64,000 bases of DNA from Forficula auricularia (lineage: Eukaryota > Arthropoda > Insecta > Dermaptera > Forficulidae): the NCBI GenBank assembly GCA_024734495.1, contig JALMQS010000075.1:6184832-6248831 (forward strand). The letters are read 5' to 3'. Below the pieces are notes generated by a model that was given only the letters and a program-made list of their open reading frames with translations, was not told the DNA's origin and did no database searches. Below, piece after piece: positions 33,970 through 45,418 of the stretch. Numbering within the stretch: the stretch's first letter is position 1; every line of letters starts with the position of its first letter. The position numbers and the translations under genes are program-made.

Positions 33970-35350
33970 TTTTTCCAATTAAGGTAGTTGTTTAGCGACA
34001 ATACTAGGAAAAAGTTAATGCTTGAGTATATAGAACAGACAATAAGGATTCATAAGCCCAAAAATTTTTGCTGTTTATATACCACTATTAGCCAATCCGT
34101 TCTCGTTTGACAAATCTGGCAATACTGTTCGAGCTTGTATATATTTTATCATAGAAATTTCAGATAAAGTACATTATAAAGGGAGATTTATAAAACAAAA
34201 AGTTCTTAATAAGCGATTGAAAGCTTTTGCGACAATGGGTGAAGCGAAAAAACGTCAAAAAAATTACTAAAGTTAACCCACTTGTTAGATTAAATAAATG
34301 CGCTGTTGCCAGCTTGCTTTTAGTGTAAATTGTCATTATACATTTTTCATTATTTATTCATTATTATCTCAGAAACTGTGTTGTAACTATGAATTAAAAT
34401 TTTCTTAAAAAATGTATTAGTTATTGTTTAATGTTGGTTTAGTTTTTTATAACAATGGTAAGAAGAGTTTCATAATTATAATTAAATATGTATGTTAACT
34501 TTCCGATATCCCGTATAGAGGAATGTATAAGAGTCTGATAAACTCTATATTTGAAATATAATATCTCCGGAACTTTATTGAAGTATTTAAATAATAATCT
34601 GTCTAAATTTCAAAAAAATTCTAAAAAATCTCATATGGTGGAACAAGTACGTTAAAATAAAAAATATTTGTTTTATTTCACTTAGAAAGTATAAAAACCG
34701 TCTGTCCTGGACTGTCATCATCTCATTTTTTCTGCTTTATATATTTTGCCATTTTCAAGCTTTTTACTTTATCCAATAAGAAGCATGGGTAAAGTATTGT
34801 AATCGGTCTCGCTGCAAGCGCGACTTCAAAGGCTCCTCAAGTAAAGACTACGGAACCCATGGTCTCAATTAAAGTCACAAATTATAGTATTCAATTAGGT
34901 TGAATTTTAGCATGTGACAGTTTTGCCAAAAATTAAATGGGGTCTCGTCGAGAGGCCAAAAAGTGCCATTTTTTTGGAAGTGCGTGGGGATGGATGTATG
35001 TATGTTATCGTTTTTTTCGTCCACGATTTTTTCCACATCGTTGAACCGATTGAATTGAAATTGAAAACCTACAATTATTTTAAGAAAATGAAGCGCTGAT
35101 TAGTTTTTGGTACATATCGGCCAGCAAACATTAGTACTTTATTTCAGGACTTTTTTAGTTTTTTCTAAATATCTTGAAAATGACTTAACCAATTTTGATG
35201 AAATTTAATATGCTAATTAAGGACCTTGAGGACCACAAAAAAGGTTAAATAAAGTTTTTAGTAAAATTATATTTTAAAGTACTTTACTCAAGAGTAAGAT
35301 AGTAGGTTTTTATTTAAATTCTTTATTATTTTATTTTAAACATGGACCAC
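33970..35350. other. Unassigned AT-rich DNA
   Basis: No gene recognised. 34880-35230 has the texture of old family-B-like repeats (ggccaaaaagtgcca...), too diverged to define. Confidence 0.4.
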
Positions 35351-35356
35351 AAATAG

Positions 35357-35450
35357 GCAGTGAAATATGATTAATAATAAAGGAATAAAAATATTGATAT
35401 TTCAAATGACTTTGGATAAAGTTTAGCAACGATCCGTTGCAGTTTATTTA
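35357..35450 (-). repeat. Family C fragment
   Basis: Matches the conserved block of the 32560-32965 copy (aagtttagcaacgatccgtt followed by gcagtttatt). Confidence 0.65.
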
Positions 35451-35634
35451 TGTATAAATAAATATAGTTTTAACAGTATCTTTTATAATATGAATAATTA
35501 AACGTTCATCAAAGTTATGTTTTTAAAAAATAAATCGAAATTGAAACTTTAATATTGAAAATATTTGATTTTCCTAAACTGTGGTATGAATATTTAATTA
35601 TCGGATGGTTAGAATAGTGAAAATTGCAAAAAGA

Positions 35635-35815
35635 ATGGTTAAAATCTCACCTGGAAGGCGCGTGGGTGCGAGCTCAATCCCTGGCGAGGGCTCACTGGCG
35701 TCCTTCCTTCTCAAGAGAGTCATTTTTCGCTTGCAGGGGCTCACACGACCAGAAGCACGGGCCCAAAAGGCGTGAGGCCTGCTGGTGGGGACTGGACCTT
35801 GGATCCTAGAACAAT
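35635..35815. other. GC-rich island, possibly SINE-derived
   Basis: Strikingly less AT-rich than its surroundings. ggtgcgagctcaatccctgg vaguely resembles a B-box region. No coding evidence beyond short opposing frames. Confidence 0.3.
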
Positions 35816-36074
35816 TCGTTATAGTTATTCGACAAATCATTAATAGTGAAAAGGGAAATTTTAGAAGCATCCAATTGAACAATTTATTCAATCTCGATCA
35901 AACAAGTCTGAGCTTGTTTTCGAACCTTTGCCTGATCAAACTAAATTCATCTATATATCTATATATATAAAATTCTTCACTCATCATCAAAACAGCCAGA
36001 ACCACTGGACATAGAAAGATGAAATTTGAGGAGGATATTACATCTATGACATAGGGGCACACTAAGAAAGGATT

Positions 36075-36420
36075 TTTCGAAATTCGGCCCCTAAGGCGGT
36101 CAAAGGGGGCAAAGTGTGTTTTCACTGATTATGCGTATTCTCTTAAGGACGATATAATATCTATTTGCTTTTTACGTATAAAAATACTAAATTAAAATAT
36201 CCAAAAAACTCATTTCAGGATTTTTTGAAATTCGACCCCTAAAGTGGTCAAAAGGGGCAAAATATCTTTGCAATGTGTTTACACTAATTATGCATTTTCA
36301 ATTAAGAACGATAAGATATCTACTTGATTTTTACTTAATAAAATTCTAAATACAAATATCTAAAAAGTAATTTCAGGATTTTTTGAAATTCGACTCCCAA
36401 CTATCCAAACTGTGAGTGGG
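36075..36420. repeat. ~148-bp tandem repeat, about 2.3 units
   Basis: The unit starts ggattttttgaaattcgac and recurs at about 36075, 36220 and 36375, with shared gatataatatctatttg and ggtcaaa-gggg words. Confidence 0.7.
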
Positions 36421-36860
36421 GGTAAAATTAAAACTATCTCCTATCTTGATCAAATTTTGTAGTTATTCTATATTACTTTAAGAAACTATTCCTATAAAAA
36501 TCAACTATCAAAATTGACTGTATGGGGCGAAGAGAGGGGGGGGGGGGGTGGCAAATTATAGAAATTTTTAGCTTTTTAGTACATTTACTCTTTAGAAAAC
36601 TGTGGATTATTTAAAATAAAAAAATATTTCATTTCCTATTTTACAATTAATCGAAAAATAGATAATCAAATTTTGAAAAGGTGATTATTATATAGGCTAT
36701 AATTTTAATATATTAATATGAAATTCTTAAACAAGGACTATTTTTGAATTTTCATTACAAAGTTTGTTTAAGGGATTAATAATAATAGTAATCAATTTGA
36801 AAGTTTATATGGGAAAATAAGGACAAGTTTTTATGTGTGACTTTTTTATTTATCCACCAA

Positions 36861-36889
36861 CGTTTCGTCGACTTTGCCGACTTCTTCAG
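36861..36889 (-). ncRNA. Hammerhead-like motif, left arm
   Basis: Minus-strand mirror of 38656-38683: ctgaaga-a-gtcg-gcaaagt-cgac-gaaac. Confidence 0.55.
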
Positions 36890-37784
36890 GGCTTCTATAA
36901 TTATAAGAACATTCTTGATATTAATTTACAAAAGTACAGTCAGAATCCAAAAACAAACATGTATCAATAGTTTACCTACCAAATAGTCATGTCACACATT
37001 CGTTTAAATTTTCTTCTCACCTTCGTTACCATTGAAGGCCATCAGAATACAATTTTCAAAAGATATTTGGCGCATTCACAAAAAATACAATTTTTTTCTC
37101 TTTTTAATAACAACCTTATCAACACAGAACAGAACAGTAATCACTTCTTACAAAAAATAGAATAAAATATTTTTCCTTTTTATCCCTATATACAAAATCT
37201 CAACTTCGAATAAATCAAACTTATATATTAATAAAATATATGTCAACGACACCAGTCAAGTTATTATTAGATGACAAAAAAATATATCCATTAGAAATCT
37301 ATTTTTATTTTCAACATCTAATGCATTTATTTTTGAAATTTTTTATTATTATTTATTTATTTTTTTTTTTTTTAACTTTTTATTTTTATCCTTATACCTG
37401 TCTAGCAAAAAACTATATATGCCACTTAAATTCTGGGTGTCTGTTCTAAAATTCACTGTATCATTTAACGAAATGTGAATCATTTCACTTATTGTTCTTT
37501 TAAAATACACTGGTTCAAAATCTAATATTAATGTATCATCAAACTTGAATTGATGATTTAGATCAAAATGATGTGTAGCTAGGGCGGTTTTGTCATTTTT
37601 AAAAAATTAGACACTCTACAATCATATATATGTTGTGTTAATCTTTTTTTGAATAACGGAGGAAAAATTTCTTTAAATTTCCTTTTATCCCAGAAATCTC
37701 ACATAAGGTTGATAGATGTTTGGAGAAAACAAATTCGAAATTAGCTTTTTATGATATTTTAACTTTAGGTTCATTGTATAGTAG

Positions 37785-38189
37785 ATTAAAAGATGGAACA
37801 GAGAAGGAAAAAAGTCAGGCGTTGTATATAAGATACCCTGTTCATGTGGAAAAGCATATATAGGACAGACATCGCAATATTTAAAAAAAAGATTAACACA
37901 ACATATATATGATTGTAGAGTGTCTAATTTTTTAAAAAATGACAAAACCGCCCTAGCTACACATCATTTTGATCTAAATCAGCAATTCAAGTTTGATGAT
38001 ACATTAATATTAGATTTTGAACCAGTGTATTTTAAAAGAACAATAAGTGAAATGATTCACATTTCGTTAAATGATACAGTGAATTTTAGAACAGACACCC
38101 AGAATTTAAGTGGCATATATAGTTTTTTGCTAGACAGGTATAAGGATAAAAATAAAAAGTTAAAAATAAAAAAAAAAAAAAAAAAATAA
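37785..38189 (+). pseudogene. Penelope-like GIY-YIG endonuclease fragment
   Basis: Open frame with no stop until 38189: GVVYKIPCSCGKAYIGQTSQ carries the GVY ... YIG core, followed by LKKRLTQH (catalytic Arg and His region), a THHFDLNQQFKF block and a C-terminal lysine-rich tail encoded by an A-rich run. Upstream residues (LGSLYSRLKDGTE) are in another frame, so a one-base slip in the A run at 37807-37813 separates them. RT motifs are absent: the copy is 5'-truncated at the palindrome centre. The long frame at 37240 is the antisense mirror. Confidence 0.8.
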
Positions 38190-38655
38190 ATAAATAATAA
38201 TAAAAAATTTCAAAAATAAATGCATTAGATGTTGAAAATAAAAATAGATTTCTAATGGATATATTTTTTGTCATCTAATAATAACTTGACTGGTGTCGTT
38301 GACATATATTTTATTAATATATAAGTTTAATTTATTCGAAGTTGAGATTTTGTATATAGGGATAAAAAGGAAAAATATTTTATTCTATTTTTTGTAAGAA
38401 GTGATTACTGTTCTGTTCTGTGTTGATAAGGTTGTTATTAAAAAGAGAAAAAAATTGTATTTTTTGTGAATGCGCCAAATATCTTTTGAAAATTGTATTC
38501 TGATGGCCTTCAATGGTAACGAAGGTGAGAAGAAAATTTAAACGAATGTGTGACATGACTATTTGGTAGGTAAACTATTGATACATGTTTGTTTTTGGAT
38601 TCTGACTGTACTTTTGTAAATTAATATCAAGAATGTTCTTATAATTATAGAAGCC

Positions 38656-38683
38656 CTGAAGAAGTCGGCAAAGTCGACGAAAC
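38656..38683 (+). ncRNA. Hammerhead-like motif, right arm
   Basis: ctgaaga-a-gtcg-gcaaagt-cgac-gaaac, followed by gttggtgg. Intact core, 4-bp stem II, one extra A before it. Confidence 0.6.
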
Positions 38684-38899
38684 GTTGGTGGATAAATAAA
38701 AAAGTCACACATAAAAACTTGTCCTTATTTTCCCAATATAAACTTTCAAATTATAAATTAAATTATGGACGGAAATGATAATAATAATAGTAATATGTGT
38801 TCTAGTTAATATTTTTCAACAAATGCGAGATACGTCTCATGGATCTGTTAATATCTTTGAAGTCAATTAGGTAATCAAATACTGAAAATGTTACGAAAA

Positions 38900-39480
38900 A
38901 AAAATGTTATTGTTAAATTAAATTAGGGAACGAAGAAAAGATTTTTATATTATAGAACAAATCATCCTGATTCGAACCCGGGATCTTCACGAGAACCTTA
39001 GCTCTTATCTTCTCGGCCACTGATCCCCAAACCCAAGCTGATACTAAATGTACTATATGAATGTGGAATTTCATTTTTATTTAATCTCCTCCTCGTTCAG
39101 TTCTGCTTAGTTGGCTTGACTAATTAAACTATATCCAAAGGCCTCCCACTCGACCGCGAACCCAAAGATCGAATTTATTTATTAAAAATGAAATTCCAAA
39201 TTCATATAGACATCAAGTATCAGCTTGGGTTCGGGGATCAGTGGCCGAGAGGATAAGAGCTAAGGTTCTTATAAAGGCGTAACAGCGCACGTGCGAAGAT
39301 CCCGGGTTCCGAATCCGGCTGATCCTTTTGTCTATAATATAAAAATATTTTCTTAGTTTCCTAATTTAAATTAATTTATAATTGTCTTTCGACGCGGCCT
39401 CATTGTGATTGCGCCCTGGAGTGAAGAAGAAAATTATTTTCGACCTTTGGGTTCGCGGTCGAGTGGGAGGCGTTTGGATA
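38900..39480. mobile_element. Inverted tRNA-Leu/Ser-like SINE pair
   Basis: The right copy (39225-39325, plus) reads gatcagtggccgagaggata (A-box region) then gatcccgggttcc (B-box region); the left copy (38965-39045) is its inverse, cccgggttcgaatcagg on the minus strand. Inverted arms continue on both sides (taatttaaattagg..., tgaaattccaaattcatata), and an outer pair gaggcctcccactcgaccgc / its complement lies at 39133 and 39455. The right copy has an extra ~26 bp (taaaggcgtaacagcgcacg) in the variable-loop position. Confidence 0.65.
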
Positions 39481-40150
39481 TAGTTATGGATAAATTTTAT
39501 TACACTTCAGAAGGGATTTATTTCTGCCTCTCTGTCTGGACTCGGAGACCTAATTTAAAAATTGTTCTAAAACGAATAGGTGATTTAATAATTTTTACTT
39601 TACCATACGTGATATTTTATTTATGTATTGTAATCGTGCATGAAAAACGTGGATTCTTTTAATTACATCGTATTTTCGAAATATGTCTAATGACTATTTG
39701 TATAGAAAAAATTGACCAAATTCACAGAGTTTTGGTCCTCAATAAAACCTTGTACATTGAACATTAAAAAATTTATATTTTAAAAGATATAAATCATTTT
39801 GTCTAAGTATCCATTAGTGAGTGCGTGTGTGTTATCAGATTTTATTATTTACACTCTAGTTTAAAAACCAACGAAGGTACCAAAATGAAATATTTAAATA
39901 TTTTATTTCAAGATTAAAATCTTTTTATTTTTTTGTTGAAATCAGACCGAAATTTAGTGTGGGGGAGGATTTTTATAAATTTGAACTATTTGTCAGATTT
40001 GGACCAAATTTTGCACAGTTAGCTTTTAAGGCCTTTAGGGAACAATAAATGCAAAAATCAGCTTTCTAAAATGTCCAGGGAGAGGGCAGATGGTATGGGA
40101 AAATCATGGGATAGCTACATCACATATTTTTACTTTCCCATTTATATTCA
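39481..40150. other. Unassigned DNA
   Basis: No gene supported; an 85-codon frame at 39405-39662 overlaps the repeat above and is not recognised. Confidence 0.4.
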
Positions 40151-40154
40151 TAGA

Positions 40155-40640
40155 ATATAATGTGGAAGTATTGCGATGTCCTGTCTGGGTCCTGACTCTT
40201 TGAGAGCTTGTATCTCAAAGATGAAAAAAGTTAATTTCATTTTGTATCTTCTGGTTCGATGGCCTTAATAGTTGCAAACCGGATTTAGGACATAAAACCG
40301 GAAATTGGGGTCCCCAGGGGCCAAAAAGTGGCCAAAAATCCATTGGTCAGTATGTACGTATGTACCCCCATCCGTTTCAAAACCATAAGTCTCAGAGCTA
40401 CGAAATTCGAAACTTAAGCTCGATATAGGCTAGAAGGAGTACGGCAAGCTTTTGTAAAGGGTTGCCCCTCTGCGTGGCGCATTAAATCGGGAAGTGGACA
40501 TTTACATGAAAGATTTTTTGTTTTGAGAAAATCAAAAAAAAAAAATCTAAGGAAGGGAATGCAAATTAGTAGTGTTGCGAAGATTTTAAATAAATGAAAA
40601 TGTGAAAGTCGTGTGGTGAACACACCAGTTGATTTTTGTT
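40155..40640 (+). repeat. Repeat family B, copy 1
   Basis: Starts tataatgtggaagtattgcg, contains the shared gtcctgactctttgagagct and aaaaatccattggtcagt, and ends in a hairpin-forming gtgtggtgaacacacc followed by agttgat. Confidence 0.65.
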
Positions 40641-41284
40641 ATTTTCGATTCTAACTAAAATATTACATTGCCCACATTATCATTTAATTGAAATTTTAAA
40701 TTGATTTTTGATATTCTATCGACACTGATAGAGTTTCGTTTTAGCTTTGATATTAAGGCCCTAAATACGAGAGACTTGACAAAAGACTCATGCCTCAGAT
40801 AAAATCTTAACAAAGTGAGTATCTTAAGCAGTAGTGCTCTCTGCTTAGAATTGGTGATGGACTTTGCGTTCCGCCTCAATTTTTCAACTTATATTAGAAG
40901 AATTTACATAAAAATGCTCAACACCTTAACTCAGAGTTAACTCTAAAATCCAAAAAAAAGACGCTTGGCCTGAAAAGAAGATGGAAATTATATTGTAATT
41001 AGGAAATAAAAAGTCAAATTATTTTCTATTTCATTTTAAAAGCATAGGTCAAAGGGCTCAAACTCCCAGAGCCCTTCCTCCAGCTACTGTTATAATTCAC
41101 ACAATTAAATTTGCTCTGCCCTCTGCCCATAACGTTTATTGATTTAATGGTCAGGTTGGCGAGTTGAATTAGTCCCCCCCCCCCCCTAGAGTAAATAGAA
41201 CATTGATCAAACAGTTATTATATGCAACCAGAAACTATTGAGCCAGTTTTTACTTTCACATATACATATATTCTATATCATGTA
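40641..41284. other. Unassigned DNA
   Basis: No gene or repeat recognised apart from a C run near 41176. Confidence 0.4.
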
Positions 41285-42104
41285 ATGATTTAGAATATAA
41301 TGTGAAGTATTGCGATCGCCTACCCGAGTCCTAACACTTTGAGAGCTTCTATCTCAGAGATGAAAAAGTTAATTTCCCTTTGTGACTTCTAGGTGGAAGG
41401 AATCAATTCCCTTAATAGTTTGAAACCGAATTTAGGACCTAAATCCGGATATTGTGGTCCACGGGGGCCAAAAAATGACCAAAAATCCATTGGTCAGTGC
41501 GTACGTACGTAGGTATGTAACCTCCTGCGTTTCGCAACCTTAAGTTTCAGAGCTACGAAATTCGAAACTTAAGCTCGATATAGGCTAAAAGTACAGCAAG
41601 CTTTTGGTTGAAATCAGAGCCCCGGAAGTTGACATTTTCATGAAAGAATTTTCGTCTTTTGCGATTTTCTCAAAAAAGTTCTAACGATTTTTTTAAAAAA
41701 TTGGTGTACTTATCAAGTGTCATAAGTTGTTAGTTGTATATAAATTTTAATCCGTTTGAAATAAAGAAAGAATTAGTATTGCGATCGCCTACCCGAGTCC
41801 GAATAAATATTTTAATCGTTCATATCTCGTATACGGTAAGTCACAGAGCTTTGGGATTTTAAACTTAAGCTATCTAGAGGATAGAAGAAGTACCTCGAGA
41901 TTTTGGCTAAAATCGAAGAACCGGAAGTACGTGTTTACTTGAAGATTTTTGGTATTTTTTTATAATCTACACACTTATCAAATATCTTAAGTTTGAAAAC
42001 CCAAATTGAAGTAGCTAATTTGAATGAAGAAAATTGATATTATGATTTCAAATAAGGGAGAATCTAATGTGAAAGTCGTGTGGCGTCCACACCAGTTGAT
42101 TATA
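41285..42104 (+). repeat. Repeat family B, copy 2, with family-A core inside
   Basis: Begins and ends like the copy at 40155 (tataatgtgaagtattgcga ... gtgtggcgtccacaccagtt), and its second half (41700-41960) contains the family-A core, indicating fusion or nesting of the two families. Confidence 0.65.
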
Positions 42105-42584
42105 TGGACATTTATTCTCATTGCATATACATTATATCAATCTTGATTAAGGAGGAAGCAGGAACAACGTTCTATTCATTATATAACAATTTTAAAATTA
42201 ATATTGTTATATACACCAAGGGTGAAAAGAACCTTTTAAAATTAATTATGTTTATATTATTAATAAAATTTAATTAATTTTCTTAAATACCGACACTAAA
42301 AGCATAGAACTTAATTAGAAAACGTAAAACATCAAAACAAAGTCCTTTAGAAATAAAAGTACCTCATTTTTCGGCCCAGTAAACCCGAATCTTATAAATA
42401 GTCGTTAATGTTGTCACCATAGTTAATACTACAATAAACCATCTTATTTAGCTTTTTACTAATTAAGATTAAGTTTTACTCATATCTATTATTATAATCT
42501 CTTTTGAAGTGCTTTTTATATTATTATTGCTCTTTTTATTAATTTAAACTCAATTTAATTATCCATATAATTATATTAGTACCT
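42105..42584. other. Unassigned AT-rich DNA
   Basis: No gene recognised. Confidence 0.4.
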
Positions 42585-43388
42585 GGAGGCACCGAGCGAT
42601 GCTCGGTAACTTCTTCCTTCAGTTAAAATCTTTATTTTAATATTATTTTTAATTTAAAATTCTGATAAAAAGGTCGATTTTTATTTGAGAGCCGTTTTCA
42701 AATTAAAAAAATACAAATATATATAATGTATTCGACCACTGTACCCCCCACCCCCACTTGACCCCACCCCGAAACCTCGCCCTACCCCGGATCCCCCACC
42801 ACTGCACCCCACCTCCTGCACCTGTTTTGATTCAACCATATGATTCATTTTTATTCATCCAATTGTTAATAAATAAAACCTATCAAAATGTGTTGTTTTT
42901 TCAGAAAATTGAGACCTGCTTATGCGAAATATATTTTTAAATAAATTCTTGATTATTTTTTATTCTATTAAATAAATAAAGTTCTTTATAAAAACAATTA
43001 TAAAACGTTTATTAATATTTCTAACGTTTATGGAGAACAAAATATGTTAAAATCCACAATCACAATACTTCTTCAAGGCCTTTGAGAATAAAGGATTAAC
43101 CCAACCCATTGTCTGCCTGGGTACAAAAGGAAAAGAGTAACATTTTTTAAAACCATAAGAATGGGATTTGTCTACCTGAGAATAATTAATTTGATTACAA
43201 AAACCCATCAAAAATAATTTTGTCGAAGATGAGACCGTGACAGATCGAATTGTCACCCCAAAAACCCCCTAACCTGTGAATTTCATCAAAATCGGTACAG
43301 TCGTTTTCAAAATAGAACCAAGATACAAATATATTTACAAACAAATAAATAAATATACAATTTTTGCTCGTTTAATAAGAGTAGATAT
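42585..43388 (+). repeat. Hairpin-ended repeat family A, ~800-bp form
   Basis: Terminal palindrome accgagcgatgctcggt (42591-42607) at the left, a C-rich tract at 42740-42820, the gatgagaccgtgacagatcg block at 43230, and the far end tttttgctcgtttaa at 43365-43380. The long minus frame at 43047-43256 has no recognised domain. Confidence 0.65.
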
Positions 43389-43525
43389 TTATATATTTAT
43401 CCGCATTACTATTAAGAGAGAGATTGACGGAAATTTATAGGCAGAGAATTTAAATATTAGCTATATAAAAATACAAAATAAGGCTATGTTTTATATCTTA
43501 ATTTAATCAAACAAGGCATGTAGTG

Positions 43526-43610
43526 CAGTGGTTCTCTAGCGGGCTGGAATATCCCCTCAAAGGGAATTTCAAGGGGGAATTAATCTGCATACAAATTTTA
43601 AAAGTTTTAA
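43526..43610 (+). mobile_element. hAT terminal fragment
   Basis: cagtggttctctagcgggct is a typical hAT end; no partner end seen. Confidence 0.4.
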
Positions 43611-43924
43611 AGAATCTATTAAAGTACTAGCAAAAAAAACAACCTCAGCTTTCAAATTAGTTAAATATTTCTTATCTCTTTCTCTAAATTAAAATATGAT
43701 ACCATGTATTTTAATATTAAAAGCATATTATTTGAAATAAACTTTTTGAGTTATAAAATCGTGGAAAGGTAGAAATGACTTTCTTACAAAATATCAGAAG
43801 GGATTCATTGAAAGAAAAAGGTTGAGAACATTTCGTCACCCCATTGCAAAAACTAGGTAACTCGATTTTTCAAGTTCTTGAAAAATGGGCTAAAAATGTT
43901 TTACCTATTCCATTTCAGGCATGT

Positions 43925-43959
<35 letters not shown>

Positions 43960-44589
43960 TTAACGGGCAGTCACACTCCTTTTCACAAATCACAAGTACA
44001 TGTATATAAATAGTAAAGTATGAGAAAAAAATAATATAAAAATAAAGTATAAATGACAAAGACAATAGGAAAAGATAGATGATAACATAAAACGTATTAT
44101 AATTATAAAACAAAAAAAAAACAAATATAGGTTGATCAGTTAAATATATTAAAGAAAAACATTAAGTAGACTTAATACAAATTATATAAATTTGAAATAT
44201 AAAATTCAGAACAAGATTGTAAATCTAATATAAGTAGATGTACGTACCAAAAAACAATAAATGAAAACTTAGTAATTTTCGGCGGAATCCTGTACGGATA
44301 ATTGCGGACCCAGTATCCACTCTACTCAGCATCGCATCAGCAAGTGATATGCGTAAAAATTTTTTGATTTTATTTATTAAATTCAGATTTTTACATCACT
44401 TTTGTGTTTCTAACCTAAATCTTTATGCCGAACGGCCTCCAGGTAATCTTGTTTTATAGTTGGACAGCCTAAAACTCGATTCTCGAGCGAAGTGTATATA
44501 GCATTGGACAGGGAATTTTACCCCACTCACGGGGCGTACCATTTCTTACTAGATTTGTCTATAAATTGATTAATATAATTGATTTGTAA
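43611..44589. other. Unassigned DNA with (ATTT)n tract
   Basis: A 40-base (ATTT)n run at 43923-43962 followed by aacgggcagtcacactcc looks like the tail of a minus-strand LINE, but no protein homology could be read upstream (44280-44540). Confidence 0.4.
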
Positions 44590-45318
44590 ATTAATTAAAA
44601 CAGCTTCCCAGCCTGTAGTTTGAGCTCGCCTCCACGAGAGGGCGTCTCCCGCCCAAGCACCCAGGTGCGCCATCTTGGATAACCAAATTACACATTTGAC
44701 TCTCAATTTTAAATTATATATATATTTATACTCAGACTATAATCAGTGTATAATTTATATTTGTCTTGTATTCTACAAAATGTTTATAAGTGCTTTTAGA
44801 TAGTGTGTGATATATAAAACATTATTATTAATATATTAAAATATATAAATATATAAAAAACTTAGTTTGAGAACGCTGTCCAGAGAGGGCGCTTCCAGCC
44901 ATAGTCTCCAACTGACACCCTTCGTGATATACAGTGCTACCAACAGTGACATTCAAATCTCCAAATTAGCTATTAACTTTTATTTTTTCTCATAATTTTT
45001 ATTCTGTTTATTGTTTTTGTTTTTTTCTTCTCTCTGTGTTTTATAATCTAATAATATTTATAATCTCTATATTCTGTATCCTGCATTTTATATTTGGCTT
45101 GTAATTTAGATTTAGATTTATTTTTATATTTACTTTCTTGGCGATTATAAGTGCTTTAGATATAAATAGTGTGTGTTAGTGCCCCAGACACGGAAGCTTG
45201 TAAATCACAAGTCTCCAATTGACAATTTTTAGATGAAATACAGGATAACCAACAGTGACACTCAGTTCCCCAAATTGGATTTATATTCGAATTTGCTGTC
45301 AAATTTGTATCAATATAT
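44590..45318 (+). promoter_or_regulatory. LINE 5' UTR with tandem-like promoter units
   Basis: Three diverged units: a gtttgag...gagagggcg block at 44620 and 44872, tctccaa(c/t)tgacac/a at 44908 and 45214, ccaacagtgacactca-type blocks at 44940 and 45250, and ataagtgctttagat...agtgtgtg at 44789 and 45147. Such 5' UTR monomers act as internal promoters in several LINE clades; here that role is inferred. Confidence 0.5.
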
Positions 45319-45418
45319 NNNNNNNNNNNNNNNNNNNNNNNNNNNNNNNNNNNNNNNNNNNNNNNNNNNNNNNNNNNNNNNNNNNNNNNNNNNNNNNNNN
45401 NNNNNNNNNNNNNNNNNN
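45319..45418. other. Assembly gap (100 N)
   Basis: Exactly 100 N, the conventional unknown-size gap. Frames drawn across it are meaningless. Confidence 0.99.

Larger units (their letters stand above)
36797..38757. mobile_element. Palindromic Penelope-like element
   Basis: Two ~840-bp arms (36797-37655 and 37885-38757) are near-identical inverted copies of a PLE 3' region, meeting around a 229-bp unique centre that extends the right-hand coding region. Hammerhead-like motifs lie at equivalent places in both arms (36861, 38656). Ends read tttgaaagtttatatgggaa / ttcccaatataaactttcaaa. The GIY-YIG protein remnant is in the right arm and antisense in the left. Confidence 0.85.

Noticed and set aside
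37240..37449. 69-codon plus frame, mirrored at 38086-38274
   Set aside because: Antisense to the PLE GIY-YIG region in the palindrome arms.
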